From an uncultured Rubritalea sp. (GTDB lineage Bacteria; Verrucomicrobiota; Verrucomicrobiia; Verrucomicrobiales; Akkermansiaceae): DNA of 64,000 nucleotides. The first letter of the stretch is position 1. Every line of letters starts with the position of its first letter. Positions 26,739 through 35,941 of this stretch are shown here, one piece after another. The stretch is from contig CAKZNV010000248.1 of NCBI GenBank assembly GCA_937132085.1, positions 1 through 64,000 of the forward strand. Direction: 5' to 3'. Under the pieces are notes generated by a model. That model was not told the DNA's origin. It did not search any database and was given only the letters and a program-made list of their open reading frames with translations. The position numbers and the translations under genes were made by a program.

Positions 26739-27686
26739 ATGAGTAACCAAAACATTTTCTCTGGAACCATTCCAGCACTGATGACACCTTGTAATGCTGA
26801 CGGAGTGCCTGATTTCGACGCACTGGTCGCTACCGCCAAAAGCCTGATCGAAGCAGGAATGGATTCCGTAGTTTACTGTGGATCTATGGGCGACTGGCCA
26901 CTTCTAACTGACGAAGAACGTATGACTGGAGTGAAAGCCCTCGTTGACGCAGGTATCAAAACAATCGTCGGAACAGGTGCGCAGAATACACGCATCGCAG
27001 TAGAGCACACTAAGCATGCTCGTGAAATCGGAGCGCACGGCCTCATGGTTATTCCACGTGTCCTATCCCGCACACTTTCTCCTGCTGCTCAAAAGGAACA
27101 CTTCGCTGCCATCCTCGAAGCTGGCGGACCAGACCTCCCTGCCGTTATCTATAACTCACCACACTATGGGTTTGAAACTAAGGCTGAACTCTTCTTCAAG
27201 TTAAATGAAAAATACCCACAGCTCATCGGATTCAAGGAATTCGGAGGAACCGCAGCTCTCACATATGCGGCTGAGCACATCACTACTGGCGACAATGGCC
27301 TCACTCTCATGGTTGGTGTAGACACACAGGCATATCACGGTTTTGTAAACTGTGGCGCTGTCGGAGCCATCACAGGAGTTGGCACAGCGATGCCTAAGGA
27401 AATCCTCAAAATGGTCCAACTCTGTAAAAGCGCAGCAACAGGCAACGCTCAATCCCGCCGCTACGCACTAGAACTAGGCGAAGCGATGAATGTCCTCTGC
27501 ACATTCGATGAAGGCACTGATCTTGTCCTCTACTACAAGCGTCTCATGGTTCTAGAAGGCAATAGTTCCTATGAGCATCAAATCTACGCGACTGATAAGC
27601 TCAGCCAATCACAGCAATCACACCTCGACTCCCAACACACCCTCTTCCGCAACTGGTGGAGCTCTTGGGAAGGCAAGAACGCATAG
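26739..27686 (+). CDS. Dihydrodipicolinate synthase-family protein, probable pyrroline-4-hydroxy-2-carboxylate deaminase
   Basis: A 315-residue class I aldolase-type protein of the DapA superfamily. The ATG at 26739 gives the family start (FSGTIPALMTPCNADGVPDF); the frame runs open further upstream inside the epimerase gene, but that is overlap. The Schiff-base lysine is K166 (IGFKEFGG) and Y138 is in YNSPHYGF. SVVYCGSMGDWPLLTDEER and IPRVLSRTLSP match the deaminase of bacterial hydroxyproline catabolism (compare family knowledge), which acts after D-hydroxyproline oxidation. It follows the epimerase by 37 bases, so the two genes form an operon. Confidence 0.82.
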   Translation: MSNQNIFSGTIPALMTPCNADGVPDFDALVATAKSLIEAGMDSVVYCGSMGDWPLLTDEERMTGVKALVDAGIKTIVGTGAQNTRIAVEHTKHAREIGAHGLMVIPRVLSRTLSPAAQKEHFAAILEAGGPDLPAVIYNSPHYGFETKAELFFKLNEKYPQLIGFKEFGGTAALTYAAEHITTGDNGLTLMVGVDTQAYHGFVNCGAVGAITGVGTAMPKEILKMVQLCKSAATGNAQSRRYALELGEAMNVLCTFDEGTDLVLYYKRLMVLEGNSSYEHQIYATDKLSQSQQSHLDSQHTLFRNWWSSWEGKNA

Positions 27687-27711
27687 CATTAAAAGCCAAA
27701 GCATCACTTTC

Positions 27712-27749
27712 AATAGGCGCTTCCTTTACTGGAGAGCGCCTATTTTTTT
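27712..27749 (+). terminator. Intrinsic terminator of the hydroxyproline operon
   Basis: AATAGGCGC (27712-27720) pairs with GCGCCTATT (27736-27744) around a 15-base loop, followed by a run of T to 27749. Confidence 0.9.
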
Positions 27750-27827
27750 GTGAAAAAATCTATTGCGGAGAAGTTTTTACGACATATAGTTTTCCTAACA
27801 ACACAACCAACAAACATATACAAACCT

Positions 27828-28574
27828 ATGCAAGACTACACTAATCCATACGCATCACCTTACTCCGTAGCAGCTCAACCTGTTGATGCTCGTGCTCTAT
27901 TCATCCGCAAAACCTACGCCCACCTCGCTGGTGCGATTGCAGCATTTGCTCTCATTGAATACCTCCTATTCAGAATTGACGGAATTGAAGATTTAGCATT
28001 TGGTATGTTATCAGGAAGATTCTCATGGCTGATCGTGATGGCTGCATTCATGGGCGTTTCCATGCTCGCTAACAAATGGGCTACGAGTAACACCTCGAAA
28101 TCAACTCAATATATGGGGCTTGGCATCTATGTGGTAGCTCAAGCAATCATCATGCTCCCACTTTTACTTATTGCTGCGAGATATGTTCCAGTTGCAGAAG
28201 GTAGCAACTTTGCCACTTTCGGACTCATCGGTAGCGCTGGTATTATCACAGTCGCAATGGTTGCAGGTATTTCATTCGTAGCCTTCACCACTAAGAAAGA
28301 CTTCTCATTCCTTGGTGGATTTCTTAAAGTAGGTGGATTCATCGCTGTTGGAGTAATCGTGCTTTCAATCGCAATGGGATTCTCATTAGGCCTCCTGTTC
28401 TCAGCGGTAATGGTTCTTTTCGCAGCTGCTAGTGTCCTCTACAGCACGAGCAACATCATTCACCAATACAACACTAATCAGTATGTAGCAGCATCACTCG
28501 GACTCTTTGCATCTGTAGCGCTTCTCTTCTGGTATGTTCTTCAGGTTTTGATCTCACTGGCTGGTAACGACTAA
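27828..28574 (+). CDS. Bax inhibitor-1 (BI-1/YbhL) family membrane protein
   Basis: A 248-residue protein with seven hydrophobic segments from about residue 30. The ATG at 27828 (leader CAAACCT) gives the N-terminus MQDYTNPYASPYS; an upstream in-frame ATG overlaps the terminator. The family signature appears in SNIIHQYNTNQYVAASLGLFASVA at the C-terminus (in many members S-x-I-x-H/D-x-Y). In bacteria such proteins are linked to calcium leak and membrane-protein quality. Monocistronic. Confidence 0.82.
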   Translation: MQDYTNPYASPYSVAAQPVDARALFIRKTYAHLAGAIAAFALIEYLLFRIDGIEDLAFGMLSGRFSWLIVMAAFMGVSMLANKWATSNTSKSTQYMGLGIYVVAQAIIMLPLLLIAARYVPVAEGSNFATFGLIGSAGIITVAMVAGISFVAFTTKKDFSFLGGFLKVGGFIAVGVIVLSIAMGFSLGLLFSAVMVLFAAASVLYSTSNIIHQYNTNQYVAASLGLFASVALLFWYVLQVLISLAGND

Positions 28575-28606
28575 GCCCCTTTAAAACCTTAGAAAACTTA
28601 ACCTTT

Positions 28607-28645
28607 AATGCGTCTTTATTAGTTTAAAGACGCATTATTTATTGG
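28607..28645 (+). terminator. Intrinsic terminator after the BI-1 gene
   Basis: AATGCGTCTTTA (28607-28618) pairs with TAAAGACGCATT (28625-28636), 12 base pairs, with a 6-base loop, followed by ATTTATT. Confidence 0.8.
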
Positions 28646-28740
28646 TAAAATAATAAAAAATAACGATTTAAGTCACTTTCCTATTGCCAAACGCAGGAAA
28701 AAACACTATCAAACGCCCTCACAACAAACCAATTTTCATT

Positions 28741-28896
28741 ATGTCAAAGCATTCAACACTCAAAGCACAAGGTGGCGCACAAGGTAAACGTTCAGTCATG
28801 AAGCGATTCGAGCGCGTCAAATCACTCAGAGACCAAGGTCTATGGGAAGAAGGACAGTCTCCAACAGGACTACCTAAAACTAAGGTTTCAGATTAA
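28741..28896 (+). CDS. Small basic protein of the Verrucomicrobia/Chlamydiae type
   Basis: A 51-residue protein starting at ATG 28741. Sequence begins MSKHSTLKAQGGAQGKRSVM, rich in Lys, Arg and Gly, then KRFERVKSLRDQGLWEEGQSP and a short C-terminal tail. It matches from memory a family of about 50 residues known from Verrucomicrobia and Chlamydiae (TIGR04137). The charge and size suggest a ribosome- or rRNA-associated protein, but its function is unknown. It is flanked on both sides by hairpin terminators, so it is transcribed alone. An in-frame start upstream at 28684 would add 19 residues. Confidence 0.8.
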   Translation: MSKHSTLKAQGGAQGKRSVMKRFERVKSLRDQGLWEEGQSPTGLPKTKVSD

Positions 28897-28922
28897 TTTC
28901 TGCCTTACACTAAGTTTTTCAT

Positions 28923-28960
28923 AGCCCGCTTTGCGTTCAATCGCCTAGCGGGCTTTCTTT
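28923..28960 (+). terminator. Intrinsic terminator after the small basic protein gene
   Basis: AGCCCGCT (28923-28930) pairs with AGCGGGCT (28947-28954) around 16 bases, followed by TTCTTT. It stands 27 bases past the stop. Confidence 0.85.
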
Positions 28961-29007
28961 GTCAAAGACACACTAAGGTTTCATAGTAAACCAACCAATT
29001 TTCAAAC

Positions 29008-29925
29008 ATGGACACTACACCACATTCATCTGCCCCAGACTACGAGGACAGCGCAAGACTTAACAAGTATCTCGCCTCTTGTGGTGTAGGATCACGTCGC
29101 AAATGCGACCAACTCATCCAATCAGGCGAAGTCATCATCAATGGCAAGGTCTGCACAGATCTATCCACTCAAGTTAGTGATGATGATTTTGTGAAGATCG
29201 ATAACAAGCGTGTTGTCCGTAAGGAAATCACCACTGTGCTCTTCAATAAACCTAGAGGATGTGTCTGCACTAAAAATGATGAACTCAAGAGAGACACCAT
29301 TTACGAATATCTCCCACCAACACTGAGACACCTCAATCACGTAGGTAGATTAGACCAAGACTCTGAAGGTCTGCTCGTCCTCACAAACGATGGTGACCTC
29401 GCTCAGAAGCTAGCTCACCCATCACTCAAGACGGAAAAGGAATACCTCGTCACACTCAACCAAGCCTACGGCAACGAAGCTCTAGATGCTCTCCTCAAAG
29501 GAGTCTACATGGGTGCTGGCATGGGCAGAGGTAAAGCGAAGGCAGTAAAGCGTCTCTCACCAAGAAGAATGCTAATCACACTAGAGACTGGCATGAAGCG
29601 TCAGATCCGCATGATGTGTAAAGCTCTTCACCTCAATGTCATTAAACTCGTGCGTGTTCGTATCGGCATGGTAGTCACTTCCGGACTTGAGTCAGGCCGC
29701 TGGGCTGAACTCAGTGAGCAAGATATCGAGATGCTCCAGACGAATCCAAAATCTGCACCAGCAGGATACCGCACTAAGCCTAACAAAATCAGTTCAGCTG
29801 CCTCTAAATACGCAGGTAACAAAACTAAGAAGACAGGCAAACGCTCAGAAAAGCCTTCTAGACCTCCATCTAAAAGTGGTCCTTCAAGAAGCAATAAGCC
29901 GTATAAAAACAAACATCGTAAGTAA
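29008..29925 (+). CDS. rluB: Ribosomal large-subunit pseudouridine synthase, RluB/RsuA family
   Basis: A 305-residue pseudouridine synthase of the RsuA/RluB/RluE/RluF group. An N-terminal S4 domain (LNKYLASCGVGSRRKCDQLIQSGEVIINGK, about residues 14-43) precedes the catalytic domain with Asp in GRLDQDSEGLL. The sequence TNDGDLAQKLAHPS and GMKRQIRMM are typical. The C-terminal 55 residues are Lys/Arg/Ser/Pro-rich and low complexity. Such a basic tail is seen in RluB; with the S4 domain it favours the 23S U2605 type. Confidence 0.85.
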   Translation: MDTTPHSSAPDYEDSARLNKYLASCGVGSRRKCDQLIQSGEVIINGKVCTDLSTQVSDDDFVKIDNKRVVRKEITTVLFNKPRGCVCTKNDELKRDTIYEYLPPTLRHLNHVGRLDQDSEGLLVLTNDGDLAQKLAHPSLKTEKEYLVTLNQAYGNEALDALLKGVYMGAGMGRGKAKAVKRLSPRRMLITLETGMKRQIRMMCKALHLNVIKLVRVRIGMVVTSGLESGRWAELSEQDIEMLQTNPKSAPAGYRTKPNKISSAASKYAGNKTKKTGKRSEKPSRPPSKSGPSRSNKPYKNKHRK

Positions 29926-30028
29926 ACAATAATGGCTAGAGCTAATCACCACTAACCATAGATGATGAGATCGTGGTGTTTTCAATAATACCACGATTCC
30001 CCCATCAAAATCGATAGCCAAGCACTAA

Positions 30029-32443
30029 CTACTGCCCCAGTAGCTCCATGCAGTGCTTCCAGCGGTTCTTAAAGATCTCGTTCTTACCTTTAAGCATATC
30101 AGCTCCCGTTTTAGCTTTTTCCGTTTCACCTGTAAGCCAAGCAAAAGCAACTGCTTGCTCTAGCCTCAAGTTTCGCTCAAAGCCACTAAGGTCACCTTGC
30201 ACATTAAACTTATGAAGGTCTACTAAGCTCTTAGCTTTCACTTTACTCCATGGAATTAACTTCTTACGGCCACCTTCCATAACCTCAACTCCGCCATCTT
30301 GAGCGCCGTAGATAGAGGTATAAACTACATTACCTTCCTTCAGCTCAACCTTAGCGGAAGTTCGCTTAGCAGAAAGCGTTCTTTTCAGTGTAGCCTTATA
30401 GCCATTTGCCATATTACACAGATAGATCATCTGCCCCTTACGCTGACCATTCTTTTCATTACTAAACTTTTTAAGCTCTAACCTTTTCACTGGTTTGGTG
30501 AATTCAGCATTATCCAGATCACCACTAATCTCAGTGAAGAATTCTTGCCAGACCTCAACTCCACCATTCTGCAAACGCTTATTTTCTTCTGCCTTTTTCG
30601 CCGCGTCTATACGAGCTTGCTCCTCACGCTTTATGCGAAGCTCATGAATACTGAGTTGATGATACCACTCTTTAATATCGAACCGAACTCTACCCTTCGT
30701 CTTTAGCTTCTTCTCAGCTTGCTCAAGCTTACTTCTTCTAGAGTTAACATCTGCAAGAGTTAGCGGCTTATAACTCGCTCTAAATGGCTCTAACACTTTA
30801 GCGTCATTCTTATAGTTATTAATTTGAGAGAGGTAATACCTTAACTCTTCAGAAGGTTCAGCCACTGGAAACGACTGCGCCATTTTAAATAAATCCTGTG
30901 CATCTAAAGTATGACCACTAGCCCAATTCTTAAGCCCGGAGGCAATAACGACCATGACATCGATCTCATTTGTGATCTTAGGGATACTCTTAGCTTCAAT
31001 CTTACCAAACTCAGTCAAGCTATCCACTGCTTGCTCAAGTCTTCGGCCAGTAGAAGATCCAGAACTACCTTCGTTTTTATGCTTATTAGACAAACCTCTA
31101 AGCATATCACGAGCCTCTTTCGGCTTACCATCTAGCCATGCAACAGTTGCTGCCTGCAGCCCAGCCCAGTAGACTGTATCCGCAGGAACCTTGTTGTCAG
31201 AAGCTAAGTTCGAATACCTTCTGTAAGCATCTCTATAGTTTCTATTTTTAAGTGAACTTCTAGCTGCAGAGATCTCAATGGCCACTCGTTTACTTACTAT
31301 TCCCCCATTGTCCTGCACTGGCGTTATCACCTGGGTCGTCGAATCAGTATCTGTAGAATCACCTGAATCGTCACCACCCATCATAAAGACTGCTATCAGA
31401 CCACCGATCAAGACCAAGGCAGCCAAACCAATAGCGACAATTTTACCACTGTTATCCTTATTATGCCTACGAGCTCTCTCTTCACCATGAACAGGAGGAC
31501 GAACTCCATTATTATTCACAATGACCTCAGCGAAATGCAACGCCTCAATGAGTTCATTATAAGAACCATAACGATCATCCATTTCAAATGCCATCGCCTT
31601 GTCAATCACTGCGCACGTCTCATCATTGAGCCATGGTGCAAATGCTTTAAGCGATGGGAGCTTGCGTTTAATCTCTTTTAACTCAGTAGTAGATCTAGTA
31701 TCTGCTGCAAACGGAGGCTTCCCTGACAACGCATGGAATAGACTCGCTCCTAAGGCGTAGATATCACTGCGAAAATCCTCCTCCAATACATCCAACGCTT
31801 CAGGTGGAACATAATACGGAGTTGCCCAGATTTCGTCAGCCTGAGCTTTTCCACCCTGAGTCACGAGAGCCAAACCAAAGTCCACGATCTTCACATGACC
31901 GTCTTTATCAAAAAGGATGTTACCAGGTTTAATGTCTCGGTGAATTAGACCGGCATCATTCGCAGCACTCAGTCCATCAGCAATCTGTTGCGCCCAGTTT
32001 AAAATTTCGTTTTCAGGCAGAGCTGTGCTTTCAGCCATTTTCTGCTCTAAGCTACCACCAGACACAAGTTCCATAGCAATGAAGAATCTTCTAAATGCCT
32101 GTCCCACTGTAAATACTTTGACGATATGAGGGTGGCTGATCGCTGCCGTGATGCGAGCCTCTTGCTCGAACTGCGCAATGCGCTTCTCATCCATCGAGTA
32201 GTCTTCATTCAGAATCTTGATAGCGACTTCTCTACCAAGAGTCTTATCTACCGCTCCGAACACCAGACTCATTCCTCCAACACCCTGACGCTTTTTTAGG
32301 ACATAGGCTCCTACATCTATCTTCACGCGATTATGCTCATCACACTCAGGACATTTCACGTTAGTAAAAGGAGCAAGCATAGATACATCCATCGAGCAAT
32401 CACATGCCTGGCAATTCGCTATGCTGTCTAAATCTTCATTCAT
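30029..32443 (-). CDS. Zinc-ribbon serine/threonine protein kinase, membrane-anchored
   Basis: An 804-residue Hanks-type kinase. A zinc-ribbon-like head has C11, C14, C31 and C34. The kinase domain runs about 47-305: the G-loop GVGGMSLV, lysine K76 in REVAIKIL, HRDIKPGN with D170 and N175, DFG at 188-190 and the activation loop ending PPEAL. One transmembrane helix lies at about 334-356, after which an Asp/Ser/Thr linker leads to a 430-residue outer part. The start of this part looks like helical repeats (RNYRDAYRRYSNLAS), the rest has two segments of unknown folds. The ATG lies 106 bases from the divergent rluD-type gene. Confidence 0.85.
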   Translation of the reverse strand: MNEDLDSIANCQACDCSMDVSMLAPFTNVKCPECDEHNRVKIDVGAYVLKKRQGVGGMSLVFGAVDKTLGREVAIKILNEDYSMDEKRIAQFEQEARITAAISHPHIVKVFTVGQAFRRFFIAMELVSGGSLEQKMAESTALPENEILNWAQQIADGLSAANDAGLIHRDIKPGNILFDKDGHVKIVDFGLALVTQGGKAQADEIWATPYYVPPEALDVLEEDFRSDIYALGASLFHALSGKPPFAADTRSTTELKEIKRKLPSLKAFAPWLNDETCAVIDKAMAFEMDDRYGSYNELIEALHFAEVIVNNNGVRPPVHGEERARRHNKDNSGKIVAIGLAALVLIGGLIAVFMMGGDDSGDSTDTDSTTQVITPVQDNGGIVSKRVAIEISAARSSLKNRNYRDAYRRYSNLASDNKVPADTVYWAGLQAATVAWLDGKPKEARDMLRGLSNKHKNEGSSGSSTGRRLEQAVDSLTEFGKIEAKSIPKITNEIDVMVVIASGLKNWASGHTLDAQDLFKMAQSFPVAEPSEELRYYLSQINNYKNDAKVLEPFRASYKPLTLADVNSRRSKLEQAEKKLKTKGRVRFDIKEWYHQLSIHELRIKREEQARIDAAKKAEENKRLQNGGVEVWQEFFTEISGDLDNAEFTKPVKRLELKKFSNEKNGQRKGQMIYLCNMANGYKATLKRTLSAKRTSAKVELKEGNVVYTSIYGAQDGGVEVMEGGRKKLIPWSKVKAKSLVDLHKFNVQGDLSGFERNLRLEQAVAFAWLTGETEKAKTGADMLKGKNEIFKNRWKHCMELLGQ

Positions 32444-32549
32444 CTAGGAAAACCTAAAATGAAATTTAATAAATGAACACTGAAAAAACCTTTTAGAGTG
32501 ATTTTTTTCTCGATCTGTTCAAGGATCCCCTAGATTCTAACAACTACCA

Positions 32550-33461
32550 ATGAAAATTATTGTCGATGACACCACCAAGAAACGTCTAGATGTTTACCTG
32601 AGTGGACAATTAGCTGAGATCACCAGAGCCAGAATCCAAGCACTGCTAAAGGCTGGAGACATCTTAGTGAACGGGAAAATTAGTAAACCAAAAGCCGCAG
32701 TCATTGCGGGTGATGTCATTACAGTCACTATCCCAGAGCCCGTTTCTGCTGAAGCTCAGCCAGAAGACATCCCATTAGAGGTCCTCTTCGAAGATAAAGA
32801 ATTCATCGTCATCAACAAACCATCTGGACTAGTAGTGCATCCCGCAGCTGGAAATCTCACTGGCACTCTAGTCAACGCTCTTCTACATCACTGTGATGGC
32901 CAGCTCGCTGGCATTGGTGGAGTAGAGCGACCAGGTATCGTTCATAGATTAGATAAAGACACTTCAGGTTGTATCATCGTCGCCAAGACTGACTTCACAC
33001 ACCAAGAGCTCGTCAAACAGTTCGCTAGTCGCACAACCAAGAAGCAATACCTCTGCGTGGTTCAAGGCGCCCCGAACAAGCCGATGGAAACTATTTTCAC
33101 AAACATCGGACGACACCCAGTCAATCGTATGAAAATGGCTGTCCACAACCCAGGCTCAGGTAAATCCGCCATTACTGATTACCAAGTCATGGGCACACTC
33201 AGTGAGACAGACAGCTCACTGATCAAGTGCGATATTCACACTGGCAGAACACATCAAATCCGTGTCCACATGGTTCATATTGGCACCCCTATTCTCGGCG
33301 ACCCAATCTATTCAAAGCCAGCTAAGCAACTAGCTCAACCTGGCAGACTCATGCTACACGCTCACAAGCTCACCATCACTCACCCTCGCACTCAAGAATC
33401 TATGCAGTTCATCGCACCTCTCCCTGCCGAGTATGAGCCATGGACAAACAAGTTTCTCTAG
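32550..33461 (+). CDS. rluD: 23S rRNA pseudouridine synthase, RluD/RluC family
   Basis: A 303-residue pseudouridine synthase with an S4 domain (about 10-65) and a catalytic domain holding HRLDKDTSG with the catalytic Asp, INKPSGLVVHPA, and the HTGRTHQIRVHM motif near the C-terminus. This motif order identifies the RluA/C/D group; RluD is likely because of length and the helix-loop after HRLDKDT. It precedes the PHP gene by 20 bases. Confidence 0.9.
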   Translation: MKIIVDDTTKKRLDVYLSGQLAEITRARIQALLKAGDILVNGKISKPKAAVIAGDVITVTIPEPVSAEAQPEDIPLEVLFEDKEFIVINKPSGLVVHPAAGNLTGTLVNALLHHCDGQLAGIGGVERPGIVHRLDKDTSGCIIVAKTDFTHQELVKQFASRTTKKQYLCVVQGAPNKPMETIFTNIGRHPVNRMKMAVHNPGSGKSAITDYQVMGTLSETDSSLIKCDIHTGRTHQIRVHMVHIGTPILGDPIYSKPAKQLAQPGRLMLHAHKLTITHPRTQESMQFIAPLPAEYEPWTNKFL

Positions 33462-33481
33462 CTTAACAAATCTCTAACAAA

Positions 33482-34300
33482 ATGACTCACCAACTACCAG
33501 CTGACTACCACACACACACACCGCTATGCATGCATGCTGTGGGTGAACCTGAGCAGTATATAGACCGAGCTATTAGCCTAAATCTAGCTGAATACGGGAT
33601 CTCCGACCACGCTCCTCAGACTCCAGAACCCTTTGATGATTGGAGAATGAAAGTCAGTGAGCTCCCTGCCTATATAGAATGGATCGACCGTGCTCGTGCA
33701 CATGCCGGTGACCGACTCCCTGTGAAAGCTGGACTCGAGTGCGATTGGTTAGGAAGCAATCGCGAATGGAATGAAGAACTAGCTCAAAAACACGACTGGG
33801 ATTACCTAATCGGATCAATTCATTACCTCAGCGACAACGGAAAAATCTGGGATTTTGATAATCCAGCATGGCTCGGCCGCTGGGCTGAACTCGATGTAGA
33901 AATAGCCTGGAAAACCTACTGGGAAGAATACACTAAAATGGCCGCTTCAGGACTATTCGACATCCTTGGGCACCCTGACCTTATTAAGAAATTTAGCTAT
34001 CGTCCTAGCGGTGATCTTAAACGCTATTATGAACCAGTCATCGAAGCCATCGCAGAGTCAGGATCCGCGATAGAACTCAACATGGCTGGACTCCACAAGC
34101 CCTGCAAAGAAGCTTACCCTTCTGATGAATTTCTCACACTAGCCCACTCCGCCGGCATCCCTATCACCCTCTCATCAGACGCACACGCACCAGAAGAAGT
34201 AGGCAGAGAATTCACCCAAGGAATAGAAACTCTTAAACAAATCGGCTACACCGAAACCACCCTCTTCCAAAAACGCCAACGCTCCATGAGACTACTTTAA
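33482..34300 (+). CDS. PHP-domain histidinol-phosphatase-type protein
   Basis: A 272-residue phosphoesterase of the PHP family. The metal motif DYHTHTPLCMHA (HxH then Cys/His) lies at residues about 8-19, and further metal ligands occur in YGISDHAPQT, AGLECDW, IGSIHY, ILGHPD and LSSDAHAPEE. The HisK-type histidinol-phosphatase has this length. It would remove phosphate from histidinol phosphate in histidine synthesis. The hisC gene lies 24 kb away, so the his genes are dispersed. It follows the rluD-type gene by 20 bases. Confidence 0.8.
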   Translation: MTHQLPADYHTHTPLCMHAVGEPEQYIDRAISLNLAEYGISDHAPQTPEPFDDWRMKVSELPAYIEWIDRARAHAGDRLPVKAGLECDWLGSNREWNEELAQKHDWDYLIGSIHYLSDNGKIWDFDNPAWLGRWAELDVEIAWKTYWEEYTKMAASGLFDILGHPDLIKKFSYRPSGDLKRYYEPVIEAIAESGSAIELNMAGLHKPCKEAYPSDEFLTLAHSAGIPITLSSDAHAPEEVGREFTQGIETLKQIGYTETTLFQKRQRSMRLL

Positions 34301-34367
34301 ACGAACTCAGTTATTATGATGAATAGAGCAACCTCTTAAACATCAGAAATCAATACTTTAAAAGTAT

Positions 34368-34645
34368 TTACTTAATTGCAGCCTTCGGCTTATTTCCCTT
34401 CACAAGGTAAAAAGAGAACCCAACGCTTGACTCTGTAGCTTTACCATCTTCTACATCCATAATAATAACACCAAGAGATTGATTAGAGAAAATGAAACCC
34501 GCACGATTATTAGCTCCAGGAACTGAGACAAGCCCCTTCAGAGGCAATAAATCAGTGAATTCAGCTTTGGAATAGCTATTTGAAATGCCAATAAGGAATA
34601 GAGATCGACAGGTCGGACCAATACATCTGCGCAGGTAATATACAC
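34368..34645 (-). pseudogene. Start-less coding remnant downstream of phnW
   Basis: A frame on the minus strand reads through 93 codons without a stop from the phnW end to TAA at 34368-34370, and its translation looks coding (for example FTDLLPLKGLVSVPGANNRA and GVIIMDVEDGKATESSVGF). No ATG, GTG or TTG gives a sensible start after the phnW stop. I read it as the C-terminal part of a gene that lost its beginning, possibly by fusion to phnW. It fills most of the 345-base gene-less gap 34301-34645; the left 60 bases hold only an AT-rich palindrome (34352-34368). Family not recognised. Confidence 0.4.
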
Positions 34646-35779
34646 TTAAGCTAAAGCTCTAGCTCCCTGATTCACCCAATACATGCTCTTCTCAATAGCA
34701 ATAATGAGACGATCAATATCTTCAGGATAAACGTGACCAATCGTTCCAATACGGAATGAATCCACACCCGTTACTTTACCTGGATAAATCACGAAACCTT
34801 CTTCCTTTAAGAGCTCGTAGAACTTCTTAAAATCATAGTCAGCACTCTCTGGATTTAAGAAACCAGTAATGATAGGACTATGACTCTGTTTAGGTAAAAC
34901 ACAGCCGAAGCCTAATCGCTCCATCCCCTCTACCAGTCTACGCTGATTCTCAGAGTATCTGGCGTAGCGAGCAGCGACACCACCTTCTTCATCCAACTCT
35001 TTGATAGCCTGATAAAAGGCTCTGACGGTATGAGTAGGGCTAGTAAACCTCCATTTACCCTTACCGTCCTCCATCCCTCTCCACTGAGCATAAAGATCCA
35101 TCGATAATGAACGTGCTATACCTTGGGTTTTCTCTAGTTCCGTAATTCTACAAATCAGAAAACCGAAACCAGGAACACCTTGAATACACTTGTTCGCGCT
35201 AGAAACCAAATAGTCGATCTGAAGCTCTTCCATATCGAGAGGAACACCACCGAAAGCACTCATAGAGTCTACCAAGAAAACTTTACCGGCTGATTTCACA
35301 ATATTAGAAATTTCCTCCAGAGGGTTCATCATTCCTGTAGTTGTTTCATTATGCACAACGACAACGTGTGTAATAGCTGACTCTTCAGCTAAAACCATAG
35401 ATAATCGATTAAGATCTGGTCCGGCCAATTCTCCAGTATCATGAACCTCGTGGTCAATCTCTGCATAATTAGCAATCTCAGCTAAGCGATTTCCATACAC
35501 ACCATTTGCGATGACTAGTAGTTTACCGTCTTTTGGAACTACTGAGGTAATCATGCTTTCCACTGAGAACGTTCCACTACCCTGCATCAACACAGCTGTG
35601 AATTTTTCAGGAGCAAGAGTAGAAGCCAAATTGACTAAGGCTTCACGAATGGGAGTCACAACACCAAGATTGTAATCATCATCCCACGTGCACCAATCTT
35701 GCAGCATTGCTTGACGAACTGTTGGTGATGTAGATAGAGGTCCTGGAGTGAGAAGTAGATAAGGATTTTCTGTGTTCAT
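34646..35779 (-). CDS. phnW: 2-aminoethylphosphonate--pyruvate transaminase
   Basis: A 377-residue PLP enzyme of the class V aminotransferases. It has the PhnW signatures [22 protein letters not shown] then CTWDDDYN, the [11 protein letters not shown] motif, and the PLP lysine in [14 protein letters not shown]. It would move the amino group of 2-aminoethylphosphonate to pyruvate, giving phosphonoacetaldehyde and alanine. No phosphonatase (phnX) or dehydrogenase is in the window, so the fate of the aldehyde is unknown. It follows the alanine dehydrogenase gene by 162 bases, on the same strand but past a terminator. Confidence 0.88.
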   Translation of the reverse strand: MNTENPYLLLTPGPLSTSPTVRQAMLQDWCTWDDDYNLGVVTPIREALVNLASTLAPEKFTAVLMQGSGTFSVESMITSVVPKDGKLLVIANGVYGNRLAEIANYAEIDHEVHDTGELAGPDLNRLSMVLAEESAITHVVVVHNETTTGMMNPLEEISNIVKSAGKVFLVDSMSAFGGVPLDMEELQIDYLVSSANKCIQGVPGFGFLICRITELEKTQGIARSLSMDLYAQWRGMEDGKGKWRFTSPTHTVRAFYQAIKELDEEGGVAARYARYSENQRRLVEGMERLGFGCVLPKQSHSPIITGFLNPESADYDFKKFYELLKEEGFVIYPGKVTGVDSFRIGTIGHVYPEDIDRLIIAIEKSMYWVNQGARALA

Positions 35780-35875
35780 TGGTCAAATTTTGTTAGTGCT
35801 GTATAATCTGTATTTATAATGAACTCATGAGCAATTAACTAACATATTCCAATGTCATTTCGGCTATGGAGCATG

Positions 35876-35908
35876 TAAAAAAAGCCCTCATGAATATCAT
35901 GAGGGCTT
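35876..35908 (-). terminator. Intrinsic terminator of the alanine dehydrogenase gene
   Basis: AAGCCCTCATGA (35882-35893) pairs perfectly with TCATGAGGGCTT (35897-35908) over 12 base pairs with a 3-base loop; on the minus strand it is followed by seven T. Confidence 0.92.
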
Positions 35909-35941
35909 AGTAAAAGTTAGGGTTTATCTAGAATATAGAGC

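Noticed and set aside
29970..29997. Hairpin ATCGTGGT/ACCACGAT between the rluB-type gene and the kinase gene
   Set aside because: The stem is 8 base pairs, but neither strand has a following T-run, so I do not call it a terminator.
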